NCBI RefSeq assembly: GCF_024213555.1
Contig: NZ_JANAVO010000001.1
Location: 3,100,001-3,164,000 of the forward strand
Direction: 5' to 3'
Source of the DNA: Allokutzneria sp. A3M-2-11 16
GTDB taxonomy: Bacteria; Actinomycetota; Actinomycetes; Mycobacteriales; Pseudonocardiaceae
Length of the DNA stretch: 64,000 bases
Shown here: piece by piece, positions 16,878 through 25,231 of the stretch
How positions within the stretch are numbered: position 1 is the stretch's first letter
Layout of the letters: each line of letters opens with the position of its first letter
Notes under the pieces: generated by a model
Database searches by the model: none
What the model was told of the DNA's origin: nothing
What the model saw: only the letters and a program-made list of their open reading frames with translations
Program-made: the position numbers and the translations under genes

Positions 16878-17099
16878 CGACGTCGACCTCCTCACCGTGT
16901 GCGTGGGCGCGTGGGGTTCACGAGCACACCCGCCACGGGGAAGGTCGGCGGACGCTCGAACATGTGTTCGACTTGTGTCGTGAGTCAACCCTTGCCGGGG
17001 TGGCAAGTCAAGTCGGAGCAGGCCGAAGTGGACTGTTTTGACCAGCGGTAACCGATCGGTCACCTCGTGACGGCGTCCACGGTGAATGGGCCTTCGGTG

Positions 17100-18449
17100 T
17101 TAGCTCGGCGACTCCCTCTCGGCTTCTCGCGCCCGCGCGAGGAAATGCCAGGTCCCTTTCCGGCCTGCAACGGCGAAGCCTTTTTCGGATGGCAGCCATC
17201 CGGTCGGCCAGGCAGAAGGTTCGACGAACTCGTGGCGGACGATCGTATCGTGGAAATTCAACGGCAATTTGAATGTGGCGCTGTCAAATGAGGTCACCGA
17301 AGCGAACGTCACTGCGAAAAATCGAGCGGAGGCCAGAAAGGTTGCGCTGTCGAACAAGGCGTCATCAAGGAACGTTGCGCCCCTGAAAACTGCCGCCGTG
17401 GTGAACGTTGCGCGCTCGAACCAAGCGCTTCCTGTGAAGGTCGCTTCCTGGAACCGGGCATCCTCGTTGAAATTTGCTTGGTTGAAGAAGGAGTCCGCAG
17501 TGAATTTCGCGTTATCAAATCTGGCGGCCCCGGTGAACTTGGTCATTCGGAACCGCGCGTCCTCGATGAACGTCGCTCCTTGGAAATCTGCGGTGCGGAC
17601 TAGGCAACCGGTAAAGTCGAAGCCGAGGAGTACGGCGCCGGCGAGATCGAGGTCGGTGTTGGGCCAAAAGGTGTCGATCAGCTGAGCCAGATCATTGATA
17701 GGGCGCAGATGGGTGGCGAGGATACGTTGGGCGGCGAGTCGGACCTGGCGTTCCTGCACACGGTCTGAGTGTTGGGTACGCATCGATTCGTCGGCGTTGT
17801 CGCTCGGCGGCTCTGCGGGTGGGGTGTAAGGCATGCGTAGGTAGGCGCATAGGACGGCAACCACAGTGGGCCGCTGGTGCGGGTTGTCTTGGGCAAGGCG
17901 TTCCAAGGCGTAGAGACCGCCCAGGCGCACTGGGGCTTTCTCTGATCCGAGTTGCTCGACTGATTTGGCGTAGAGATCGGTGACGCGCCGATCGGCGGAG
18001 TCGCGCTCAGTGGCCAGAGCGACCCGTTCGGCATGAACTCGGTTGATCTCGGCGACCTGCTCAGCGTGCGACTGCACTCGGTCGCGTTGGGCCAACTCGG
18101 CTTCACGGTGGCGAAGCTCGGCGTGCCGGGCATCCAGTTCCAGTTCCTGGGTGCGCTGGCGGCGGGCCGCCAGGTACAGGGCGAACAATCCGCCACCACC
18201 GACTGCGGTCGAGGCGGCCACCTTGATGGCATCCAGTTGCGCGGTTGCCTTCTTTGCCTCATCTGCCATGGCCAGGCCGTCAATCCACCGCCACAGCAAC
18301 ATCAACACCAGCGCCGTGGCCGCAAGCACCAGAACGGCGACCAGGGGCACCGTCCACCGTGGCAACGGTGTGCGAGTCGCTGCTCGCCCAGGCGAAGGCG
18401 TCGACGAGTCGGTGGCGGCGAAGGGCAAAGGCCCCCTGGGATCGCTCAT
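17100..18449 (-). CDS. Membrane-anchored pentapeptide-repeat protein (copy 2)
   Basis: 449 residues from the ATG at 18449, chosen because it gives the same MSD N-terminus as the paralogue at 8838-10358; the frame is open to a TTG at 18563 that overlaps the preceding gene's stop, so coupling from there is possible. One strong membrane helix lies at about residues 33-56 and a weaker one near 75-92. An Arg/Glu-rich coiled coil follows (about 95-150), then the shared APVRLGGLYALERLA segment and about 150 residues of A-x-F pentapeptides (ADFQGATF, ARFRMTKF and others). The coiled coil distinguishes it from copy 1. Confidence 0.8.
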   Translation of the reverse strand: MSDPRGPLPFAATDSSTPSPGRAATRTPLPRWTVPLVAVLVLAATALVLMLLWRWIDGLAMADEAKKATAQLDAIKVAASTAVGGGGLFALYLAARRQRTQELELDARHAELRHREAELAQRDRVQSHAEQVAEINRVHAERVALATERDSADRRVTDLYAKSVEQLGSEKAPVRLGGLYALERLAQDNPHQRPTVVAVLCAYLRMPYTPPAEPPSDNADESMRTQHSDRVQERQVRLAAQRILATHLRPINDLAQLIDTFWPNTDLDLAGAVLLGFDFTGCLVRTADFQGATFIEDARFRMTKFTGAARFDNAKFTADSFFNQANFNEDARFQEATFTGSAWFERATFTTAAVFRGATFLDDALFDSATFLASARFFAVTFASVTSFDSATFKLPLNFHDTIVRHEFVEPSAWPTGWLPSEKGFAVAGRKGTWHFLARAREAERESPS

Positions 18450-18559
18450 GAACATCATGATTGCCGTCGAACCAGTCGTAGTCCCCGCCACATCGTGCGA
18501 CAGCGCCCAGCGTTGCCTGAAAAGTTGGGTGGTCGACCTGCGACTGCCGAGGATGAAAC

Positions 18560-19960
18560 TCAACTACGGCGCGTGAGGACTTCTCGTTCTTGTTGGGTGA
18601 ACGGTGGGTCAGGCAGCGGCTGGACGTTGGGATCTGGGCCTCGAAGGGCGCTGATGAGGACGCTCGGGCGTAGGAATGCTGTCACTGGGGACGCGGACAG
18701 CGTGAACACCGCCATCTGCGCTTCGGCGATGGGGTGACGGCTCATCGCGGCTCGTGCGAGCCGCTCCTGGAACCTCTGCCGGAACCGGAGCCCGTCGCGT
18801 TGCTCAGGTCTCGGTCCGAGCGTCTGCGGGAACCGGAGGTCCTGGCTCGTGGCCATCATCCACGCGTCTTGGGATGCCTGCGCGATCGCGCGCTGGATGT
18901 CCTGCGAAGCGTCCACTCCACCGCGGGCGAGCCCCGCGCGCAACGCGACCGCGCTGCGAGCTGCTACCGCGAGGCCGTGCCCGTAGACGGGGTTGAACGT
19001 GCACGCCGCATCTCCCATGACGACGAAGCCCGGTGGGAGGGGGAGCTTGTCGAAGTGGAGGCGTCGGTTGGCGTCAGCTTTGAAGCCGAACGGGGAACCA
19101 AGGGGCTCCGCGAGCTTGAGGAGTTCGGCGATCGTGGGATAGGGAAGCTCGGCAGCGAAGTCGAGAAAGCCGGCGTCGTCGGCCGGCGGGTGCCCGCCGA
19201 CGGTGCCGGAGAGGGTGACGGTCCAGATGCCGTCTTCGATGGGGAGCAGGAGACCGGACCCGCGTACGCGGTCTGTGCGGGCGGGATCGGCCATGATGTT
19301 GATCGCGGGCATGCTGTGCGCGCCGTCGGGAGCTCGGTAGCGCCGCGTGACGTAGAAGATCTGGGGATCGACCACTTCCTGTTGGGGCGCAGGCAGTCCG
19401 AGGTCGACAAGCCACTGCGAGGCGCTGGAGCTTCGTCCGGTGCTGTCGACAACGAAGTCCGCCTCGATGATCCGTTCTTCTCGTGTTGCTCGCTCGCGAA
19501 TGCGTGCTCCGGTGATCCGTACGGAATCACCTGTCAGGCCAACAACATCAGCAGAGTTCACGTACGTGATGTTCTGGCACGCGAGCAGTCGCTCGCGGAT
19601 CGTGGCCTCCAGCAGTGATCGACTGCAGCCGATGATGAACTGCTTGCCGTCTTGGCGTGGAAACCACCCTCCGCCCGCGGCGGTGGCCATGTAGCGGCCG
19701 GGTATCCCGATTCGTTGCGCACCAAGGGAGTAGAGCCTGTCCGTGATGCCAGGGAGGAGTTCTTCGAGTGCGCGTGCGCCACCCGAGACGAGGACGTGTG
19801 TATGCCGCCCGTGCGGGATTCCCTTGCGCGGAGCGTCGTTGTCGCTGAGGCGGTCTCGGTCAACAATCGTCACGGAATGGGAGCGTTGAGCGAGCACGAT
19901 CGCCGCGAGCGTTCCGGCGAAGCCGCCACCGAGCACCAGGGCGTGACGGGGCATCCTCAT
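18560..19960 (-). CDS. FAD-dependent oxidoreductase / monooxygenase
   Basis: 466 residues, GGAGG 9 bases before the ATG. The FAD-binding Rossmann motif is LVLGGGFAGTLAA near residues 8-20. The second FAD motif is GDAACTFNPVYGHG. The middle part is a beta-rich substrate domain. This places it among aromatic-ring hydroxylase/geranylgeranyl-reductase-like flavoproteins of secondary metabolism. It overlaps the MAB_1171c gene by 4 bases (ATGA) and is the last gene of a four-gene unit. No biosynthetic genes adjoin it, so the substrate is unknown. Confidence 0.85.
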   Translation of the reverse strand: MRMPRHALVLGGGFAGTLAAIVLAQRSHSVTIVDRDRLSDNDAPRKGIPHGRHTHVLVSGGARALEELLPGITDRLYSLGAQRIGIPGRYMATAAGGGWFPRQDGKQFIIGCSRSLLEATIRERLLACQNITYVNSADVVGLTGDSVRITGARIRERATREERIIEADFVVDSTGRSSSASQWLVDLGLPAPQQEVVDPQIFYVTRRYRAPDGAHSMPAINIMADPARTDRVRGSGLLLPIEDGIWTVTLSGTVGGHPPADDAGFLDFAAELPYPTIAELLKLAEPLGSPFGFKADANRRLHFDKLPLPPGFVVMGDAACTFNPVYGHGLAVAARSAVALRAGLARGGVDASQDIQRAIAQASQDAWMMATSQDLRFPQTLGPRPEQRDGLRFRQRFQERLARAAMSRHPIAEAQMAVFTLSASPVTAFLRPSVLISALRGPDPNVQPLPDPPFTQQEREVLTRRS

Positions 19961-21207
19961 GAGGCAGGTCCTCCATGAACTTCGGTGGTTGTGGCTTCGG
20001 CGTACGGATTCGTTTTGGGAGACAACTGGTCTCGGTGTCGTCGCACGAGGGCGTCGACGCGTCGGCTGTGCAGCGCTTGCGAGACGCCCACCAACCAGGA
20101 GCGCTCAGCGGCGGCAACGACGTTTGCGGTCTGCTCGTTGCTGCTACTCGGTTCCGCGACATCACGTGCCGACGTCGTTGCACCGCGCCGTCGTGCGTCG
20201 AGCGCGAGACGGATTCGCGCTGCTTCGCTCATTGCGCGGTCACGGTCGCTGGCCGAGGAGGTGGTGGTGCGGTCGGCGATCGTCGGCGCGGAAGCCAGCG
20301 GGCCGCAGTAGTGATGGAGCCGGTGGAGCCAGTCATTGATCTCCAGCATCCGCCACATCAGAAGAGACTCAGGAGTCCAGTCAGCGAGGCCGCGGTGCCG
20401 ACGGATTCGGGGCAGGGCCGCTCTTCGCAGGGTGCGCCACAACGGCCGTAGGCGTTGGTAGTCGCGCAGATCCTCGACGTGTGGTCCCCAGGCGGAGATC
20501 GTCATGCCGACGATGACGAGTGGCAGGGCTGCGACGGAGAACTGCTGCCCGGAGGTGATGCTCGCGTCGCTCCACGCGGCGTCATGCCAGCGGCCGAGAA
20601 CAGCGATGAGGATGAGCGTGGTGCCCGCGCAGGAGAGGAAGAGGCCAACCGCGGTGATGCGTAGCCCTCGGCGGAGCCAAGCGCGATTGGCGGTTCCCTC
20701 GTTCAGGGACCAACGCCAGCACATGTACACCACGCCGCCCATGGCAACGGAGTACGCGCTGTAGTGGACGGCGAGCATCGCGCCCAGCCACGGGGCGTCG
20801 GCGTAGACGAGGGTGAAGTCCTTGTGGTGCTCCTCGGGGGCTCCCAGGAAGAACAGCATGGTTTCCGTGGCGATCACAGCCCCGTAGGCCACCATGATCC
20901 AGCGAGTCGTGCGCCACGCCTGTTGCGGCTGATGGCGCCAGTACAACAGCATCGCGTGCGCTGAGCACGCCCACATCAAGGTGAAGCTGTTCAGCAGCAG
21001 CACCGACAGGCTCGGGATCCCGACGAAGTTGTTGAGCGCAGTGCCGACCGAGGGTGGGACGAGGACTGCACCAGCGGCGACCGCCAGCCCTCCAGTGCAG
21101 ACTGGAACGATCGACGAGCGGACGTCGGCCGGTGCGTGACGCCACACCCGAAACTTGTAGATGACCAGTGCCAGAGTCGCGCCCGCAAAGAGCATCCAGA
21201 TCGGCAC
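19957..21207 (-). CDS. MAB_1171c-family membrane protein
   Basis: 416 residues from a GTG 3 bases after the ImmA-like stop. Seven hydrophobic segments occupy about the first 235 residues. A cytosolic tail of about 180 residues follows, rich in Arg and predicted helical. The layout and the ADWTPESLLMWRMLEINDW stretch fit the actinobacterial MAB_1171c 'putative transporter' family. Such genes are repeatedly found beside XRE regulators and ImmA-like peptidases, exactly as here. The function is not established. Confidence 0.75.
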   Translation of the reverse strand: MPIWMLFAGATLALVIYKFRVWRHAPADVRSSIVPVCTGGLAVAAGAVLVPPSVGTALNNFVGIPSLSVLLLNSFTLMWACSAHAMLLYWRHQPQQAWRTTRWIMVAYGAVIATETMLFFLGAPEEHHKDFTLVYADAPWLGAMLAVHYSAYSVAMGGVVYMCWRWSLNEGTANRAWLRRGLRITAVGLFLSCAGTTLILIAVLGRWHDAAWSDASITSGQQFSVAALPLVIVGMTISAWGPHVEDLRDYQRLRPLWRTLRRAALPRIRRHRGLADWTPESLLMWRMLEINDWLHRLHHYCGPLASAPTIADRTTTSSASDRDRAMSEAARIRLALDARRRGATTSARDVAEPSSSNEQTANVVAAAERSWLVGVSQALHSRRVDALVRRHRDQLSPKTNPYAEATTTEVHGGPAS

Positions 21208-21210
21208 GGT

Positions 21211-21756
21211 CTATTCCGTTCGCCGGGAGGGAATGCCGCCCATCGAGAGCCAGACCCGCGCGGCGGCGTCCGAGGGCGGTTTCTGTTCCTCAAACTCTGG
21301 TCGGGACCAGGCGAGCAGTGTCTTCAGCAGCACGCCAGCCACGTGCTCCGCTTCGCGTTCTTCCTCGTCTGTGTAAGCAGATCTGCCCCGGAGCAGGGTC
21401 AACATGGTGGGCGAGATGTCGGGGAAGAACAGCTGCCGGGCCTCTTCCGAATCGGGTTCGATCGGCGGGTGACCGCACAGGACGTGAGCCACCTCGTGCA
21501 GCAGGATGTGCAGGCGTTGGAGCCAGCTTGCCGTTGTCGTCACGATGATCTCGTAGACGCCGTGCTCGGTCACAGCCCACGCCCCGCTCAGGCCGTACGG
21601 ACCGAGGTCGTGGAACCGCAAACGGATCTCGCGCCGTAGCCGGTGAGCGAGCACTTCGCACAGGCGCTGGCACACGGTCTGGATGGACGCCGACCGATCG
21701 AGGGCCAACTCCGCCACCAGGTTCGTGCGCAGCTCGCGCAACTTCTTGCTCTTCAT
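21211..21756 (-). CDS. ImmA/IrrE-family metallopeptidase-like protein
   Basis: 181 residues, ATG start. The zinc-peptidase motif HEVAH is at residues 87-91, preceded by LHILL and followed by VLCGHPP, as in ImmA/IrrE proteins. It lacks its own DNA-binding domain. ImmA-type peptidases cleave or inactivate a paired XRE repressor, and the upstream gene is such a regulator, 18 bases away. I infer a regulator/anti-repressor pair controlling this operon. Confidence 0.8.
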   Translation of the reverse strand: MKSKKLRELRTNLVAELALDRSASIQTVCQRLCEVLAHRLRREIRLRFHDLGPYGLSGAWAVTEHGVYEIIVTTTASWLQRLHILLHEVAHVLCGHPPIEPDSEEARQLFFPDISPTMLTLLRGRSAYTDEEEREAEHVAGVLLKTLLAWSRPEFEEQKPPSDAAARVWLSMGGIPSRRTE

Positions 21757-21774
21757 CTCGTTCCCTGGTCTGGC

Positions 21775-22521
21775 CTATGTCCGGCTGCTGTCGCCGTGGT
21801 CGAGTTCGCTAAGGTCCCTCCCATCCCTTAAGGCCGCTCGGATGGCTGCTTCGACCTCGGCGCTAGGGTTCAAGGCGCTCGCCAGGGACAGCAGAATCTC
21901 GTCGTGCACCGAGCTTGGTAGATCGGCCGCGCGGAACCGGAACCCGTCGACGTTCAGCAAGGCCAACGCGTGGTGCCGTCCGAGCTGGGCCTCCAAACGC
22001 CGGGCGAACTCGTCGTCGAAGAAGTAGATCGGCTGAGAACCGAACGCCACGCCCAGCGCGATCAGGTGCCGCAGCGTCGGGTTGGCGCTTCGGCCGCTGC
22101 GTATGTCGTTCACGGTGTTCGTCGAGATCGTCCACAGTGGATCGGCGAGTTCCCGCCCGTGGTCGCGCACCCGGGCAACGATGGTTTCGGTTGGCATCTC
22201 GGGCTTGTGCGCAGGGTGCACGAGCCTGAACAAGGTGTCGACCTTGTCCGCCACCGTCCTCGTCGGCAGGCTCCCCGGCTCCCTGTCCCGGCGCCCACCC
22301 ACGAAGTAGGCAGGGTGGGCATTCAGTTGCTCCCCGAGCGCGAGCACCGTCTTGTAGGTGGGCAGCCTGTTCCCGTTGCGTAGCTCGGTGATATAGCTCC
22401 GTGTGCACCCGATCGCCTTCGCCAAGGCCAGGTTCGAGTAAGCCTCGTCGGAGGAGCGGCGCTCCTCGCAGAGAGCGTCAAGGCGCCTGCTGAACAACTG
22501 CAGGTCAGAAATTGCCACCAC
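21775..22521 (-). CDS. XRE-family regulator with two helix-turn-helix regions
   Basis: 248 residues from a GTG. The first HTH is LALAKAIGCTRSYITELRNG (about residues 27-46). A second XRE-like region lies around residues 115-155 (WTISTNTVNDIRSGRSANPT). The rest is helical. It heads the operon XRE-ImmA-MAB_1171c-FAD oxidoreductase, and the 350-base region before it contains repeated motifs that may be operators. Paired with the ImmA-like peptidase it probably forms a damage- or signal-released repressor switch. Confidence 0.8.
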   Translation of the reverse strand: MVAISDLQLFSRRLDALCEERRSSDEAYSNLALAKAIGCTRSYITELRNGNRLPTYKTVLALGEQLNAHPAYFVGGRRDREPGSLPTRTVADKVDTLFRLVHPAHKPEMPTETIVARVRDHGRELADPLWTISTNTVNDIRSGRSANPTLRHLIALGVAFGSQPIYFFDDEFARRLEAQLGRHHALALLNVDGFRFRAADLPSSVHDEILLSLASALNPSAEVEAAIRAALRDGRDLSELDHGDSSRT

Positions 22522-22552
22522 CCCCTGTACACCCTGGTACCCGATCGTCGGT

Positions 22553-22686
22553 GTTCACTCAGCTGACCGCCATGCCCTGATCGGGTTGAAGCCAGTGAAC
22601 AGGCGAACCAAGTCGACTACCTGGGCTTACGCTCGATCTGTCAACTGAGCTGATGCCATAGCTCCTCACTCATCAACTGAGTGAAC
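22553..22686. repeat. Inverted and direct repeats between XRE and HxlR genes
   Basis: GTTCACTCAGCTGA at 22553-22566 reappears inverted at 22673-22686 with one mismatch, and the nonamer TCAACTGAG occurs twice in direct orientation (22641-22649 and 22673-22681). They lie in the 350-base gap upstream of two divergent regulator genes, so operator sites are likely. Nothing else was seen in 22522-22871. Confidence 0.5.
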
Positions 22687-22871
22687 ATGGGATGCCACTG
22701 GTCGGGACGCCGACCGCGGCGGTAGCTGCCCGCATGGGGGCAGCTGGCATCGGGGGATCGAGCGCTGGCGCAGAGCGTGCGCGTTACGTCTGTGGCTGGC
22801 GATGCGTGCCAAGTTCGCGGCCCGGATGCGGGATCTGGGCGGGACTGCGAGCTCAACGGGGAGGACGAGCC

Positions 22872-23201
22872 ATGGCAGCGGAGAGTATTTGGCCTGGAGT
22901 AAGCAAGGCAGCGAGCATGCTGACAGGGAAATGGGTTCCAGCAGTCCTGGCTGGCCTGTCGGACGGTCGGCCGCGACGCTTCGGCGAGCTCGCCAAGGCC
23001 ATACGTGCGAATCAGGCGCAGACCTCGACGCCTGTGCAGGACCGAGTGCTGGCACAGACGTTGGAGCGTATGGAAGGCGATGGACTGGTCGTGAGAACGG
23101 AGCGTCCAGGCTGCTTTCCGCGGGTGGTGACCTACCGGCTCACGGAGAAGGCGAAGGATCTCATCAAGGCGTTGGGGCCGCTGGGGAACTGGGCGTCCTA
23201 A
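22872..23201 (+). CDS. HxlR-type winged-helix regulator
   Basis: 109 residues; GGGGAGG lies 7 bases before the ATG. It shows the HxlR pattern KWVPAVLAGL, RRFGELAKAI, LAQTLERMEGDGLVVR and RVVTYRLTEKAKDL, ending shortly after the domain. The N-terminal redox Cys of classical HxlR/HypR members is absent (the position reads IWPG), so thiol sensing is unlikely. It is tail-to-tail with the lipoprotein gene, overlapping by 4 bases. Its target may be the repeats just upstream or the XRE operon. Confidence 0.8.
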   Translation: MAAESIWPGVSKAASMLTGKWVPAVLAGLSDGRPRRFGELAKAIRANQAQTSTPVQDRVLAQTLERMEGDGLVVRTERPGCFPRVVTYRLTEKAKDLIKALGPLGNWAS

Positions 23202-23791
23202 CACGTGCCCGGGGATGCGAGGGTCAGGCCGATCACGGTCCATCGGCCGCGGTCGAGCCTGACCGTCGCGTCGATGTGCTGGCGGCCTGCCGGGGGCTTG
23301 TCGGAGCGTCCACCCGCCGCCAGGTACTTCGGCCACAGGGCGGCGTCGAGGCAGTCGGCGACCAGCACCTCGATCGGCATCTCGGGTACGCGGACCGCGA
23401 GGACGCGCGGGGTGGGCGCGGGGCGGCCGAGGGTGATCAGTCCGGCGATCCGGTCCCGGTAGAGCCAGCCCTGGAGTTCACGGAGGGCCTGGTCGCTGGC
23501 GTGACGGGACAGGGTCGAGGTGCTGTAGTCGGAAGTGGCCGCGGCCATCGCGTAGTCCTGCCAGAGCAACGTGTAGCTCGTGATCGCGTGGTGCACGGCG
23601 TCTTCGGTGGACGCCGACAGCGATGTCGGCAGTGCCGGAGCCGGACGTGGGGGCGACGGCTCCCGCGCGATCGTCGACTCCGGAGTGCTGGCCGGCGAGG
23701 GAGCCGTCTCCTGGCTCGTGGATGTGCACGCGGCGAGCGCCAGGAGGAGCGTGGCGATCGCCAGCGAAGTTCGATGTCGTTGAGTATTCAC
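23198..23791 (-). CDS. Secreted lipoprotein (paralogue of 26113-26706)
   Basis: 197 residues from a GTG with AAAGGAA upstream. The lipobox LALAAC ends at about residue 22, so the mature protein is lipid-anchored outside the membrane. A Pro/Ser-rich linker (to about 55) precedes a soluble domain of about 140 residues beginning AVHHAITSYTLLWQDYA. This matches the equivalent part of the lipoprotein at 26113 in length, in an (ST)SDxxSxTLxRHA motif, and in the ending RWTVIGLTLASPGTC versus TWRVTDFGVQAVGTC. Family unnamed. It may belong to the pilus locus. Confidence 0.75.
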   Translation of the reverse strand: MNTQRHRTSLAIATLLLALAACTSTSQETAPSPASTPESTIAREPSPPRPAPALPTSLSASTEDAVHHAITSYTLLWQDYAMAAATSDYSTSTLSRHASDQALRELQGWLYRDRIAGLITLGRPAPTPRVLAVRVPEMPIEVLVADCLDAALWPKYLAAGGRSDKPPAGRQHIDATVRLDRGRWTVIGLTLASPGTC

Positions 23792-23960
23792 GGACGTTCC
23801 TTTAGTAGACCTCGGGCGAAGATTCGATCCGACATCCCCGCTCCGCGAAGTGAACTGGCGTCGACTCCCCCGTCCGCCGCACAGGCGATTTCCGGGCGGG
23901 GTGGTCTACCTCGTGGGAAGACCACCCCCGGATGTGATCGACGCATCGCAGATGCGGCTT

Positions 23961-24299
23961 TCAACCCCAGCATCGGCCGAGAACCCACAGCCCACAGAGC
24001 AGGCCCCAGTCCGGGCCGACATAGCCAAGTTTGCGTGTGTGCCAGCCGTCGACGCACTTATAGGTGTACTCCTGCCCGTAATATTCCAGCTTGAGTCTCA
24101 CCGGATGATCCGAGCAGTTCCGGTAGTAGCCCATATAATTGTCTTCCGAGTATCCACATGGTCGACCCGCCCTTGCCTCGCCGGGCGAAGACGCCGCGAC
24201 ACCAGAACTGGTAAGCAATGTGGCGACGATGATGGCAGCTGTGGCACCGCTAAGTAGCCCTCTCCGTGCTCTCGGTCGCCTAGTCGTCAATCCGATCAT
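23961..24299 (-). CDS. Small Cys-rich secreted protein (possibly DUF6355-like)
   Basis: 112 residues from the ATG at 24299, AAGGA before it. A signal peptide covers about residues 1-36 (RRP... LLSGATAAIIVATLL...SSGVA). The mature part has CGYSEDNYMGYYRNC and YKCVDGW, then LLCGLW and GRCWG, with five cysteines. The spacing of the CGY... YxxC... CV elements resembles DUF6355, a family of small exported actinomycete proteins of unknown role. It lies 99 bases after another exported protein in the same orientation. Confidence 0.65.
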   Translation of the reverse strand: MIGLTTRRPRARRGLLSGATAAIIVATLLTSSGVAASSPGEARAGRPCGYSEDNYMGYYRNCSDHPVRLKLEYYGQEYTYKCVDGWHTRKLGYVGPDWGLLCGLWVLGRCWG

Positions 24300-24397
24300 G
24301 TCAGAATTCCTTGATTCTTCCCTTGGGGTCACTTGGTCGTCGAAGGCCCATTCGAGGTCGCCGAGACTGTTAAGCGGTGAACAAGCGAAGGACGTGG

Positions 24398-24841
24398 CTA
24401 CAGGAAGCAAATTCGCGGCTCGTAGTTGCCCTCCGGTCCGGAAATGCGTACCTTCGCGGCTTGGTGTACCGGCCCGACGCGAATGTCTTTGCGGCCGATG
24501 CCGTACCACTGGACCTCGCGGGCGAGTTCGCGCCCGGTGTTGCAGTCGTGCAAGTAGATCCCGGTGTTGTCTTTGGCGGCGACGAGGTCGGCATGGGTAG
24601 TTCCTGAGTCGCCGCGCCACACCTTGAGCAGCGCGCCACCTTGGCGGTGTTCATGCACGAGTCGGTATCCGGGAACGGGCGCGGCGGTGGCCGTCGTCGT
24701 CACGGGCACACAGAGCGCACCGGTCGCGACAACGAGGAAAGCCGCTGCTCGCCGCGCCGCGGTCCGGCGTGGGGAGCCCTTTTCCTGTTGCGAGTCGGAC
24801 TGAGGGGCCGTGGTGCGACGTGCCCTGGCATGCGGTTTCAC
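24398..24841 (-). CDS. Secreted protein of unknown function
   Basis: 147 residues from a GTG with GGAGG 5 bases upstream. A twin-Arg-containing, hydrophobic signal region spans about residues 25-54 (RRAAAFLVVATGALCVPV...). The mature ~93 residues have three short beta-like stretches and two cysteines (LHDCNTG, RICFL) likely to form a disulfide. I do not recognise the family. It is the first of two small exported proteins in tandem, upstream of which lie two perfect palindromes. Confidence 0.6.
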   Translation of the reverse strand: MKPHARARRTTAPQSDSQQEKGSPRRTAARRAAAFLVVATGALCVPVTTTATAAPVPGYRLVHEHRQGGALLKVWRGDSGTTHADLVAAKDNTGIYLHDCNTGRELAREVQWYGIGRKDIRVGPVHQAAKVRISGPEGNYEPRICFL

Positions 24842-24977
24842 AGTATCCTCCGTGGCGCGATCGAATAAATGGGATGAAGTCCGCCGACAACGTTGCAGAA
24901 CATCTCGCGATGTGCCGCAAAAGAAAGAGCGGCGGCTTCGTTGTCGACGCCACTACTTTCTATCCTGCGTCACCCAG

Positions 24978-25030
24978 CTGACGTCAACGTCAGGAAGTAC
25001 TGACCAATGAGTCAGAAAGGAAACGTTTCC
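24978..25030. promoter_or_regulatory. Two palindromes in the upstream region of the exported-protein gene
   Basis: CTGACGT-CA-ACGTCAG at 24978-24993 and the perfect 12-mer GGAAACGTTTCC at 25019-25030, both sharing an ACGT core. They lie about 140-190 bases before the minus-strand start at 24841. Size fits operators for dimeric regulators. The remainder of 24842-25123 shows no gene. Confidence 0.4.
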
Positions 25031-25123
25031 CCGAATGGATGGCTTTGGGGAGGTTCGATGGATGTTTCTGTGGCGCGATGTGTACGTTCGTTGCATCGCG
25101 TGCTCTCCCCCCTGGCACGCGCG

Positions 25124-25170
25124 GGACGGCCCCAGCCTTACCTCTCCCCCTGGGAAGGCCGGGGCCGTCC
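25124..25170 (-). terminator. Strong hairpin after the prepilin-peptidase gene
   Basis: A 16-base arm at 25124-25139 pairs with 25155-25170 with one mismatch (GGACGGCCCC...GCCTT with AAGGC...GGGGCCGTCC) around a 15-base loop. It begins 61 bases past the minus-strand stop at 25232. This is a convincing factor-independent-type terminator without U-tract. Confidence 0.7.
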
Positions 25171-25231
25171 ACCATTCCAGGACAAGTGCGTGATCCAGTG
25201 AGCGCAAGCGTGGGAGCCCGCCGAGAACTGA

